Positions 1 to 16,620 of a DNA stretch of 64,000 bases are shown here, piece after piece. The DNA comes from Auanema rhodensis (taxonomy: Eukaryota; Nematoda; Chromadorea; Rhabditida; Rhabditidae): assembly GCA_964057225.1 (NCBI GenBank), contig OZ059899.1, positions 14,640,501-14,704,500 on the forward strand, written 5' to 3'. A program made the position numbers and the translations under genes. The stretch's first letter is position 1; each line of letters starts with the position of its first letter. The notes under the pieces were generated by a model. The model ran no database searches. It saw only the letters and a program-made list of their open reading frames with translations, and was not told where the DNA came from.

Positions 1-258
1 TTTCATTTTCTATCAATTTGATCAAGCAGAATGGTTGTATTATTGTAGCTCTCCAATCATTAATTGAGCTCTCATTCACTGTCATATCACAACCTGTTGC
101 TTCATTGTTAGCCCCTCTAACTACTTCGACTACTACTCTTCGCCTGCTATTAGTGGTGGTGATGTAAGCGAGAGAGATGCAGGGCAGGAGAATTTAAAAA
201 AAAATGAAAATATTTCAAATTATCCAAAAACACATACACATACACAACTCTCAGTATA

Positions 259-279
259 TGTGTGTGTGTGTGTGTGTGT
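259..279. repeat. (TG)n microsatellite
   Basis: Uninterrupted alternating TG run following CACATA repeats. No gene is associated with it. Confidence 0.9.
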
Positions 280-2449
280 TCTTCACAATTTCTTCATCTG
301 AATATTTCATCAATTTGACAACATCATCATATTCTGTGTGCAATTTCTGATTTATCAACTTTACGAAAAAAAAAATTTTTTTTTCCGGAAAATGTTGATG
401 ATCGTCATCTTCATTTCCGGCTTATTTTCCCGTTTATAAGGAAGTATCATTTCGTTCATATTAAACTTATTATTCAGAGAACAGACAATGTTCTGTGCTT
501 CTTCTATCTTACTATCTATTCTCGTCTCGTCTCGCTCATGCATTCCTCATTCTACTTCTTCGTCTGAATAGTACTGAACTGAGACGTTGAAATCACTTCT
601 TGAGACATACTCGGAATTACTAAGCTTAATTCCTCCATCATGTCGACTCAGCCGTCACTATGCAGTTATGATTGTAGAAGTGTGTCTGGTTGCCTATCTA
701 GCGAAGGTTTTGCCAGACACCGTCATCCATCTACGGTATCAGATTATCGTGTCATGTATCATCATCATGACAAGAGAGTCCAAATATGCAAGCCTTCTTC
801 ACGTATCATTTCTTCTTTTCTCCCTCTCTCTCCTATCGTGTTGTCCACCCGTTTTCACTCCTACTCGTTCTACGTCTCCTTCTTCTTCACCACAAGCTGC
901 TTTGTAAATCGGAGGGCCGCTGAGCCGTTTTTCCGAATTCTGTCGTGCCACATGTCTTTACATGGGAATAAGCATTTCAATCTTCCAAGATGTTTGACGT
1001 AACAAGCCTGAAATAGTGATTTTCTCCATTCTATAAGATCCTCCTCCGTACACTAACTTGACCAGAACGCTCTGTGAATCACCCATCACTCATCCATCAC
1101 GATCATCATCTTCATCATCAGCTTCATCATAACTTTCTATTTTTTTTAATTTTTCTTTATGCCAGCTAGCTAGCTGCTGGCTTGCTTGCACAGCTTCAAC
1201 TATCATCCTCGTTTCACTTTTTCATCTTTCAAACCACATAGTATTTCTTGTGCTGCAATCCCGTTACTCATGAAACGACGTTTTACTTTTTCAATTCAAA
1301 CACTCCCCCCCCCACGGCATTTATCTGCTGCTGTATACACTACTTTACTGCTTCACTCTATCCCCTCCTCCCCTCTCATACTATCGTTCTCTTTCTTGTA
1401 ACACATAAATCATCTCGCAATCAGTTTGTTAAATTGACTCAAATTCTTCTATTTATAGTATCTATTCCGATATTTTTTAAAAATAAAATTTATCCTTCCT
1501 TCCTATTCATTTCAACTATTTTCCCATTCGCTTCCAGTGCTTTCCTCTTCAATTTTTTTCATCCCATGCTTTATACCTACTTCATCATCTTAGTTTCACA
1601 ATCCTATTTGATGTGATATGCTGTATCAATCGACTAACAAGCCTGCCTCATCTACTTCCTCCAATTATTACTTCTATTCATCATCATCATCACCATCATC
1701 ATCATGGTTATAACGGCTATGTTTAGATCTGGTCCTCCTTTACACAGTTGTTTCTCAGTGGGTTATCCCCGTTCTTCATATCTTCTTTTCCTTTTTCCTA
1801 TCTTCTCCTCGTTTTTGAACTCTTCTTCATAATATTGTTTTTATTCTTTTTCTTTGTCTATCTTTTGTCTCTTTCTAGAAGATTTTCGTCTCCTACCCTC
1901 CGTCTATCTCTCCACATGGACTTACTATTATTCAACTACAACTGGGATAAGCTAAAGTCAAACTTCAATCTCAATTCATAATCAATCTCTTTTCCTTCTA
2001 TTTGAACTTACCTCTTGTTCAATTCCCATTTCTTGATATACCACAAAGCAAGCTGTTCTATGTCGGCCAGCACACAGTTACCTATCTCATCTTCCTTATG
2101 AAGCTTTTCGTGCTCCTATTATGCCACACGAGATAGCCTGTTCTCGTGAAGCATACCTGCGGGACCGAGCTACTTCTCTCCATTCCACTGCCTCTTGCAG
2201 CCGAGAATGCTATAACGTCAATGTGAGTGTTACAAGTCTCTCATTTACTTTTTCTCTCCTTCTCTCTGTCTCGTTCGCCATAACGGACCTCCCGTTCAGA
2301 AAAATTTTCTTCTTTTGGCACACTGGGTTCGAAAGCAAAAACGATTTTATTGTTTTGGTTCTGATCTCTTGGTTTCTTTTCCTGAACATGGATTTTTGAC
2401 TTTTATAAAATTTTTTGGTCTTTCGAACAACTTCCAGATGTCCACATCT

Positions 2450-2505
2450 CTCTCTTCTCTCTCTCTCTCTCTCTCACTCTCTCTCTTTCTCTCTCCCTCT
2501 TTCTC
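2450..2505. repeat. (CT)n microsatellite
   Basis: CT dinucleotide run with a few interruptions, pyrimidines on the + strand. Confidence 0.9.
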
Positions 2506-3058
2506 TGTGTATGCACAATCTTCTCGTCTTCTCCTGTCTCTTCGAATGACGATTTGCTTTTAACAACATTCCCCAAATAAAATAAACGAAAAGCATTTTT
2601 GTTCTAAGCCATACTATTCTGATTTTTTGGCCAATTAAAAGGGGAGAATGAAAACATATTTGACACATGATGCTAATTGGCTCGCAGGCTCTTTTGCACA
2701 CATTTGAATGCTGTGCAGCTTAGGTTGTTGAATGCTTATGCCCAAAGAACGCCACATGTTGTTCTAATCGCTGGATCAGATACGCTACTCTAGTTCTCTA
2801 TCTCATCGAGATTTATTACTTTTATGTTCATTGAAATAAAGAAAAAAAGAAAGTAGAAAATTGTTTTATTCGTTGTTAAAATTTCTGTCTATTTCATTAC
2901 TTTTGACAGTTTTTGATTGTTTTTATACCACCCTTTTCAACATTTTTTGTTATTTTTTTAATTTGCAAAAATCTGAAAACGAACGGAGTTAGTTGGAACG
3001 AATGTGCGGACCTTTGTTTGGACTTTTTTGTTTCGCACTTCCTCTTTCCTTCTCTTTT

Positions 3059-3092
<34 letters not shown>

Positions 3093-3445
3093 CATTTCTC
3101 TCTCTTTTCTTATACTACCTGTATATAAGGGAAAAAGACTGTATTGAAATGAAAATATATATTATTTTCATTTTTCAAATAACTATTTCATATAGTTATA
3201 AGCATTGTATTAGTTTATGCCTGCTGATTATATTCACTGAAAAGCTTTTATTGAACGTAGTTCACGTGGAAATGACGTAGTAAACATGAAATGAAAATTT
3301 TATTTTTAATTTTTCTTTTGCAAACTGAATGAAACGGTTGTGTTCATCTCTCTTATTACTTCTTCTTTGGATACAGTTCATACTATTCATCACAACAACG
3401 GCTATTAATAGTCAGTTTGTTGAGTTGTTATATAAGGAAAGATGA

Positions 3446-3505
3446 AATCTCTCTTTCTCTCTCTCTCTCTCTTTAACATAGACAGAGAGAGAGAGAGAGA
3501 AGAGA
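3446..3505. repeat. CT run facing a GA run (inverted repeat)
   Basis: A CT tract (about 3,450-3,473) is followed after roughly 10 bases by a GA tract (about 3,484-3,501). Together they form a simple-sequence inverted repeat able to fold into a long hairpin. This differs from every other CT tract in the first 10 kb, which are single-stranded in orientation. Confidence 0.75.
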
Positions 3506-4187
3506 AGAAGGAGGGATTGTTACATGTTGCTTTCAATACATTCTATCACATTATCTTGGTTTAGATAGATTTCAGATATCTTTAATACAATGTAATGAAT
3601 GAGAAGATGAACTTATTCAGTGAACGATTAACGTTTTTCGGATTCTTTTTCAACACAACAGCAAAAAAATTTCATGATTCTGTAATTTGTTCTCACTTTT
3701 CTCTCTTTGTTACTCGAATGACATGAAGTAGACATTAGAGACAGAAAGGGTAAAGAGATTCATGGACAAAAGAATAGAAAGTATTGAAATTGAGAGTAAA
3801 AAAGATGAAGAGATAGAGGGAGAGAGAGAGACTAAATGAGCTCATTTATGGCAAAGAAGACGCCTGATTTCGAGTTCAAATCTGTCGGATGTCGTGTCTC
3901 TTTCAATCATTCTATTCCTCTGTTTTTTTCTCTTTGTTATCTTAGGATAAGCGATAGAGAAAAAGAAATTAATTGAAAATGTGAGAGGAAATATGGAAAA
4001 TAGAAGAAGAGAGGCAAAGAGATATAGATGGAGAAGAGAGGAAGCTGTGTGTTGCATATTCCAGAGTTGTTGTCTTTTCTACAACAAGCAGCCTTTTTTT
4101 ACATCCTTGTGGCAAGCTTCACTTAGATTAAGCTCAATAGAGATCTTTTTCATTTTCTCTCACAATGCCTTCAACCCCCCCCCCCCT

Positions 4188-4189
<2 letters not shown>

Positions 4190-4278
<89 letters not shown>

Positions 4279-4299
4279 TCTCTCTCTTTCTCTCTCTCT
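4190..4299. repeat. long (TC)n microsatellite
   Basis: About 80 bp of perfect TC repeat followed by a T-interrupted CT stretch, preceded by a C homopolymer. The translated Ser-Leu and Arg-Glu frames on both strands are artefacts of the repeat. Confidence 0.95.
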
Positions 4300-4599
4300 T
4301 CATTTCTTCACTTTCAATCCCGTCTTTTCCCTTTCCCTTACATCCTTTCTCTCTTTCCCAAATGAACATATTGTAGCAAATTTGCTGTTCCTATTCCATT
4401 CTTGCCCTTTCTCTGGTTGTCCTGGATGAGAATTCTCTCTACATTATCTATTTTTGATGGATATGATATCGCTTTCGACCATTGGAATACCTAACGTATG
4501 TTATGATTTCTCTTTTACCTCTTCTCATGAAACATGAACAATGAATTCATTTCTAAGACTTCATTCGATCATCCAGCCTTCTCTCTCTGGTTGTCATTT

Positions 4600-4658
<59 letters not shown>
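4600..4658. repeat. (CT)n microsatellite
   Basis: Perfect CT dinucleotide run in non-coding sequence. Confidence 0.95.
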
Positions 4659-4661
<3 letters not shown>

Positions 4662-7231
4662 TCAATTCATCTTCATACACTTTTGTTTGAAACTCATAAA
4701 TCAGAGTTAACAATAATCTGTCGATGATGTCAACTATTGGTCCAACAGCTCAAAATCCTTTTGAGACTCTCACCTCTACTCATTTCTTTTTCTCTTTTCC
4801 TCTCCGCTTTTTCTCTCTTTTTTCCTCAAACTTCAGAAGATATTACTATGAATAATAATAATTTTTCGCTCTAATTATCTTTTTTCTATCCTATAACAGT
4901 AATTATTTCAATTTATTTTTCAAAAATCTCAAAGTTATGACAAGCTGAGTTTAGTTTATTAGTTGTTGCTGCTTTTCATCGTCCCAGAATAAAATAAAAA
5001 AATCTTTTCTTCCTCTCAGTGTGTATTTTCTGTTCATTTTTTCTTTTTTTTTCTTTTCATTCCCAAAAAAAAGAATATTTTTCTCTAATTCTATATTAAT
5101 TAGTTCAGCTATTCCTGTCGTTCCTTCCTTTCTATCCTTAACTTTTTTCGTTTTTCGCTTCTTTTACTTCATCTATTAGTTCGTTTTTTTGTTTCTTTTA
5201 ACCTTCAAAAAGAAATTCTATAGAAACAACTTTGTTCGTTTTCGAATGTTTTCTTTTTTATTTCATTATACCTTGAAGACGAAGAGAAAGAACTGAAGTT
5301 GATGATGATGATGATGATGAGGATGAAACAACATTCAACGATAGAGCATTCACTCGCATATCATCCTATTATAATCTTAGCAACTTATGTTTTTTCAAAT
5401 ATTTTCTTTGAAATTTTGTCATCAAAATGATCCAAAATATTTTTGCCGAAATGTTGTATCTATGTGTGTTTGTGGTGGTAGTGGTGATGGTGGAGGTGGC
5501 GTATGCCTCAGCTCAGCTCTACTCTCTTCCAATCAGTTTATCTCTCTTTTCAACTCTCTCACATAGAACACTGCTTAGTTACGTCGAAAATACCTGGATA
5601 TTTTGTGTTTTCTTTTAGTTTGTCCTTCCAGCATTACTCTATTTCTGCTTCACTATCTTCTTTTGAACGCAAAAAGTGTTGAATCATAATGAAAGTTTTT
5701 CCTCTCTACCTCCCCCCCCCTCTTTCTCTCTCTCTTGCTCTTCCTCCCCCCCCCCTATCCCTCTCACTCTAGGAATAAGTATAAAGCTAATAAAGCTAAT
5801 TATCTAAAAAATCTTTTCATTTTTGGCATATTTGTCTATGATTCTCCGTATAATCATCATTATAATCGTATCATAGAGTACATAGAGCATGTAACAGAGC
5901 ACACATATTCATTATCATTATCATATAATAGTTAAAATGAAGTTTTCTTTTTTGAATAAAAGAAAATTAATTATAAATTATTATATAAAAAAAGCTAATG
6001 ACTACTATATTCAATTATTACATATAAATATACAAACACTACTTCGTTTAGAAGCTGTTGTTTTGCTTGTTGTTATTGTCATCACAGATTCTGACATGAT
6101 GTTGTCATTGTCTGAATAGGACAGAAACATACATATAAACACATACATATAGCTTATAGATAGATATATATATATAGTATACATGTATATATATGGAACT
6201 TGTAATATCTGTTTTAGAAATCTTAAAAAGAAAAAGAAAATATCAGAAATATGGTGATAGATGAACGATGCAAATAAAGATGCATTGAAGCTCAGATTCT
6301 TTAACTATATTAACTATGTTATCTATTATTATCTACACATTTAATTCAAATATTTTTAATTTTTCAAATAACTTCTCCTTATATTGAAAATGAGATGTGA
6401 TACTAAGGTGTGAAGATGACAACACATGTACATGTTAGATGATGTATCTCTCTCTCTCTCTCTCTCTATACATACTACATCCCCATCCATCTTCTTATAC
6501 TCTTTCAACCTCCAATTTGTTTGGTGATATGATAAGCTTATTATAACAATAATATTAGTTCAATAATAACTATAATAATAATAGTAATAGTAAGCTGTGA
6601 TTGTGTGAGGGGTTGGAGGGAAAGTAGAGGAGAACGAGAAAGAGAGGGAGGGAAAAGTGGGAGATCTTTTCTGCCATTGAACAATTGTATATCTTTACTT
6701 GATTTATGATCTTTTTTTAATTTTTTTTCTGCTCTTTTCCTATACTTTATCATGAAGTTTGATGCAATTGTGATATCAAAGGATTTATTTTTTGAACCAA
6801 CGACAGGTCGTGAAGCTCTTCCTTCTCTCGCACATTGGCTTCTAATCGTTATATTTCATTTCAAAGCAGCTTCAGCTATTCAATTGTGTTTCGTCTCTCT
6901 CTCCATCTCTCTTTACCTCTCTCTTTACCTCTCCACTCTCTTTCTCTCATATCGAGTGATTAGCATTATCACAACTGCTGTTGACGCTAATGATTTTCTG
7001 GAACGAAATAGAAAATAAGCGAGAAAGTCTTCTGTAGAATTTTCCGTTCAATGACGTTTTTTTGCTCAAAAGTTGTAATGAAATACACCTGCAAGTGCAT
7101 TATGCTTGATTGAAACCTGACATGATCTATCAGTCGTTCAAGCTCGTCATCAAGCATAAGCATTTCCATTCGACCTGCACATTACTAGTTGCTGCCGGTT
7201 CTTTCCTTAATGCTTTATGTGTATCTACTAT

Positions 7232-7268
7232 GTGTGTGTGTGTGTGCGTGTGTGTGTATGTGTGTGTA
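7232..7268. repeat. (TG)n microsatellite
   Basis: TG run with single C and A interruptions. Confidence 0.9.
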
Positions 7269-7635
7269 AGTGCTCAGGGTTATCACTTCCCTTCTTTGTC
7301 TACTATCAAAGTAATCCGAACATCAGAAAAGAGGTAGAAGCTATTTCTCTTCAAATGCCTATTTACATCTTTTCTTCTTCATATATCTCTTTGAGTATGA
7401 TTAAGGTTTAGGCTTATTCTTATGGCTATGTTCTTCCTTTGATGAAGCTCATTAACCTGTTCTTCTGTTCTTTCTTACCCTCTCCCCGACCATTATCTAG
7501 CTCTTGTTCTAACGGCTACACGCTTCACTGCCTTTGCCAATCTGCACTTCGTAGGTGGTGCTGAAGCTTGAAGGCAATCTTCATCACTTTGTAGGCCTCA
7601 ATACTGCTGCACCGACTATTTTTCATAAAAGGTAT

Positions 7636-7637
<2 letters not shown>

Positions 7638-7710
<73 letters not shown>

Positions 7711-7755
7711 TCTCTCTCTCTCTCCCTCTCTCTTGTTCCCTCTCTCTTTCTCTCT
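7638..7755. repeat. interrupted (CT)n microsatellite
   Basis: About 100 bp of CT repeat with occasional T or C insertions. Confidence 0.95.
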
Positions 7756-7932
7756 GTACATTTTTCTTGAACATTGTCTTCCTCCCCCACTTTCTTGTTA
7801 CCTCACTCTTGTCATATTCCATCAAAGAGCGTCTGAAGCCAAATGGAAACTATATGCACGTTCCCCTTTTCTATCTATAGCCTTCTCGTTCTGAGTTGCT
7901 TAAGTCATTGTAACCGACATTTCTCAAATTCT

Positions 7933-8015
7933 CACGTGTACGTGGCTCACGTGAAAATCTCCGTTTGCATCGGCATGTCGTATGCTTATCAGTCTCTTTG
8001 ACGTGTGAGCCACGT
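7933..8015. promoter_or_regulatory. CACGTG pair and 11-bp inverted repeat
   Basis: CACGTG occurs at 7,933-7,938 and 7,948-7,953; the second copy sits in TCACGTGA. ACGTGGCTCAC (7,940-7,950) recurs as its exact reverse complement at 8,005-8,015, with 54 bp between the arms. CACGTG is the core E-box of bHLH factors in animals. Use as a control element here is inference; the region lies 2 kb upstream of the cyclase gene in otherwise non-coding DNA. Confidence 0.4.
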
Positions 8016-8483
8016 CTATGCTAATGTTTTAGTCTGATTGAATGTGATCGGATTGACCGGTTGATCTCAACGTACCTTCTCAATATCTCAAATATTTTCA
8101 TATTTACACCTACCCTTTCATGTCTTGTATGTTTTTCCTTTCTTCGACATCTCATACTTATAGTTAAAATGGTCAAGTTGAATCATTTTTTCTTCCTTTT
8201 GGCTTAAAATATATTTTTAATATTTCGCTGTTTTAACGAATTATGAATATGAATATCTTAAAGTTCTAGAAGTAAATCATTTGATATGCATGTTCTTCCT
8301 CTTATTCGCTACATTTTTGTGTTTTTTTTCGTGAGGTATTTCACGAGCCAGCGCGCGCTCTCTCTCTATCTCTCTCTCTAACTCTCCGTAGTTCTGTTTT
8401 TCTCTACTTCCACATACCTCTTTCTGTTCACTTTCTTCCACCCTCTTCATCTATTCAACTAATTTTCTATTTTAGTCTCTTAC

Positions 8484-8484
8484 T

Positions 8485-8550
<66 letters not shown>
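8484..8550. repeat. (CT)n microsatellite
   Basis: Perfect CT dinucleotide run of more than 60 bp. Confidence 0.95.
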
Positions 8551-8556
<6 letters not shown>

Positions 8557-9503
8557 TCATCTCAATATCACGTACTATTCATTTTTCCTTTATTCTTCAA
8601 TTCAAATTGACATCTTTGCAATCAGTTTATATTCCGAAAAATGATTTCAATAATTGACCGGCTGTCTCAACGACCAAAAATGAAGCAACAAAAGCCAATT
8701 AGACTTCTATTTTCATTTAAACAAGTTGATTGGTGAATAAGCCACTTATGTATTGAATGTTCTTTCTTTACTTTTTTTCCTCACCCCTCTCTCGCCATCT
8801 ATATCTCGTAGTTGGCTTTTCTGAATACTTGCTTGTTTCAACCAGCTATTCATCTACTGTTTCTTATTCATTTTATCTTGTTCGAGCAGAACTGATGAAC
8901 CGAAAATGACCGAGAATCATCTTTAAGGCTGATGCCTAAAGCATTAAATCCGGTCGGAAGATTGCGTGTTGATGATCTAAAAGTTGAGCAAAACGCAGTG
9001 CTGAAAAGATATATAAGAGAAACAGAGAGAAAGAGCTGCTAGCTGTGAAGGAGAAGCTCGCCCTCCCCCTCCCATCCCACAATGGAAGAGAATCGTATTG
9101 AGAACATGAAATCCGAGATTCAGCTTTATCAAAGAGCTTTAGACTATATAGTGAAGCAGGCATACATATGAAGCTCTAAAACTTTTGATAAAATCACATC
9201 AAAAGAACATTTGTACGCTTTTTTCACGTCGTCTCTAATTTTTTTCCGCTGGTGCTGTATTCTGTATCTTCCTTCCGGTATGGCGATGAAAACGATTCTG
9301 TTAGAGTATTCTATGGAAGTCATTACCACAGCTTCTTGTACTCTCTTCTCCTGTTTGCTGTTTTGTTTGTTTCAACTCTACTATCTTCGTCTTCCGAAGC
9401 AAGCATCACAGCGCTCTACATAAACACTTCTCACTTCGCACAACAAGCCTGAAGTTGTCTCTCTCTCTCGCCATTCTCAACCAATCAACTCTTCGTCATC
9501 ACT

Positions 9504-9611
9504 ATGTGGCATGCAGCTCTTCGACGACCTGTAGATCAAATTCGTCTTCTTTCTACCCGTATCGCTAATTATCGGGTCCGTTTAGTTCATTTCCATGCTA
9601 TTGCGCCTTAG
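9504..9611 (+). CDS. possible 35-residue small ORF upstream of the cyclase
   Basis: ATG at 9,504 opens 35 codons ending in TAG at 9,609. The peptide (MWHAALRRPVDQIRLL...) is basic and amphipathic, with no low-complexity bias, unlike the CT-derived frames around it. No splice sites or homologous domain were recognised. It could be an upstream ORF in a long 5' leader of the cyclase, an independent micropeptide, or chance. No function is claimed. Confidence 0.15.
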   Translation: MWHAALRRPVDQIRLLSTRIANYRVRLVHFHAIAP

Positions 9612-9990
9612 CAGCTTTTCCGTTCTGAATTGGCACATTCACACAAAAGGCTGCTGAACGGCCAAGCGTGAATCAGAGCCTAATATAGAAAATTAGAAAT
9701 TAGTTCATATCTGCGTGTGAGTTTGTGAGTATGTAACTGACAGTTAAACTGTTTTTCATACTAAAAGCCATTAATTTCACGCTGCAACATCCCACGGTAT
9801 CCAGCTTGCTCTGAAACTAGAAATCATTCTCTTTTCATGATAAAATCATCAATTTCTTTATGTTATGTCTGCTTATGTGTATGTGTTTGTGTCAGTCTAT
9901 CTATATGGAATGAGAAAAATTAAAAAACAAGCTTGTTAAAACATTTTCTCAACAATAAATTCATTTTTGTCTTTATTACAGAGCCTCGAG

Positions 9991-14943
<4,953 letters not shown>

Positions 14944-15992
14944 AAAATTAATAATATCAAAGAATCATTCCATGTTGTGATTATTACATATACTTTACTC
15001 ATCCATCACTATAGCTGCTGATGCTGCTGTGCACATAAACTCAGGTCTTTTCCAAATTTGAAGCTTTATCCACTTTAGTTCAATCATCTTTGCCTATAAT
15101 ATCAATCTTAATTGTTATCACAAGATTACAGGTATTTACTTATATTAGTTATATGATGTTTTAACCCTGTCACTTATAATTCTAGTCCAACGATGTTTTA
15201 CTCCCCTCCCCACCTCTCTCTCACTCTCTCCCTCTCTCCCTCTCTCTCTCTCTCTCTCTCTTGCTCTGATTTTTTTATTTTTTCAAAATGCATATTTATT
15301 CTTTCAATTCTCGTCTTCAATCCAATTTTGCCCCGCTCTCGAGCTTATTCTATCATTTGTTTCCTCATTTCTCTCATTCGTATCCCTTTATCTTGGTGAT
15401 ATAGATTTATAAAAAACATATTAATTAACTATAAATTTTGATATTCTATGTATGATATGTACGGGTTATTCCCCTCTTTTCCATCTTATTCTCACTCCTC
15501 CCAGTGCTTCTCCTATCATCGCTTTTTCGTTATACATGTGTTGTGAAATGGAATTTTTCTTTTTTCAAAAAGATGAATTATACATTTTTTTAAAAGTTTT
15601 ATTAAATATTTCATGAAAGATTCATAAAAATTAATAATATACATGTGATTGTTAATACTATTTATTTCATTTTAAACAAAATATTCTTAAGTGTTTTTCC
15701 TAGAAAAACTACAATAAATTCTTCAAATTAGAAATAAAATTAAGAAAGATGATAGTAATATTATAATTTAAATTTATTTTTATTATTATTAAAAGATATT
15801 ATCTGAGAGAAGATGAATTTTTGAATAACCTAATCAACAATGCTTCTAAGGTTTTTTCCAACACAAAAAAAATCTGTTCTATGATATAGTTTTTCAATAT
15901 TTTACAATTAAAAAAGAGTTAAGAAGAGAAGAAAATACAAAAAGAATGAAGATGGTGATAGTGAACAATCACCTCATTAAGAGTTAATCTCT
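14944..15992. other. intergenic, 3' flank of the cyclase
   Basis: AT-rich sequence with a CT microsatellite at about 15,219-15,260. No gene, RNA or canonical AATAAA directly after the stop codon was recognised. Confidence 0.6.
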
Positions 15993-16049
15993 CGAATCTG
16001 AATTTCCTAGTGAGATTTGGCTGTGACTTCTGCTTTTTCCGGAAAAGGG
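15993..16049 (+). repeat. isolated partial copy of the 200-bp satellite
   Basis: This stretch matches the central part of the satellite monomer found from 25,452 onward (GAATCTGAATTTCCTAGTGA, then the dyad TTTTTCCGGAAAAGGG), with substitutions and a small gap. It is an orphan monomer outside the array and marks the left limit of satellite-related DNA. Confidence 0.75.
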
Positions 16050-16620
16050 TTCCAATTCAGATTAATCAAATTAAATGTTTCAGTGCTTACTTGATTAAAG
16101 AAGTCGAAAAAAGTTGAATAAAAATGACAAATAATTCAAATAATTAAAAGTAAGTTAACTAAATAAATTTCTATTTAATATAAATAAGTTTATATATTAT
16201 TTTATGAAATTAATAAAATATTTGAACCGAATTAATGATTATCAGTGGAGCGCAACTCCAAAAAGTGTTATTCTCTGCTATGGTTTTAAAGAAAAAATAT
16301 GATTAACAATAATAAATTCAGTATTATCAAACTTAAATATATGAAATCAAACCCGTAGAACCTGAAAAACAGATCAAAATTCAAAAATATGGTCAAATTA
16401 AGGAGATATAACGCCTTGAACATAGCCCTTATAGTGAGGCTATATTGCCTTAAGGTTTATATCATATATCCATTTTTTATTTTATCATATAGTTACCAAT
16501 TATATATAAATGTGGTCAATAGCCGAAAGGATAAGATGACAGACTGATAACCAAACAGTCCAAGATCGAATCCCCTAGGATACTGAACAGAACATAAGGT
16601 AAGACAAAGATTATAGAAAA
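16050..16620. other. AT-rich spacer containing a tRNA-like relic
   Basis: AT-rich sequence between the orphan satellite fragment and the minisatellite. Apart from the tRNA-like segment at 16,512-16,575, nothing was recognised. Confidence 0.5.
16512..16575 (+). pseudogene. tRNA-like relic or SINE head (Ile-like)
   Basis: TAGCCGAAAGG (about 16,520-16,530) fits a pol III A-box, and AGATCGAATCC (16,563-16,573) matches the B-box consensus GGTTCGANTCC at all but two positions, with tRNA-like spacing. The middle contains CTGATAAC, as in tRNA-Ile(GAT) anticodon loops, but normal acceptor and anticodon stems cannot be completed. It is either a decayed tRNA gene or the head of a tRNA-derived SINE. Confidence 0.45.

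Larger units (their letters stand above)
1..9981. other. gene-poor pyrimidine-rich region upstream of adenylyl cyclase
   Basis: No multi-exon gene could be built here on either strand. The region is dominated by CT-rich simple sequence on the + strand, with shorter TG, CAT/GAT and C-homopolymer runs. Open frames in it are low-complexity Ser/Leu/Phe strings read from CT repeats. Two stretches of more ordinary base composition stand out: 8,890-9,170, with short coiled-coil-like frames, and 9,440-9,660, with a 35-codon frame. The likely role is 5' flanking or outron sequence of the cyclase gene, which is an inference from position. Confidence 0.6.

Noticed and set aside
4165-4376. Ser-Leu and Arg-Glu frames over CT repeats (here and at many other tracts)
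   Set aside because: Pure dinucleotide repeat translation on both strands.
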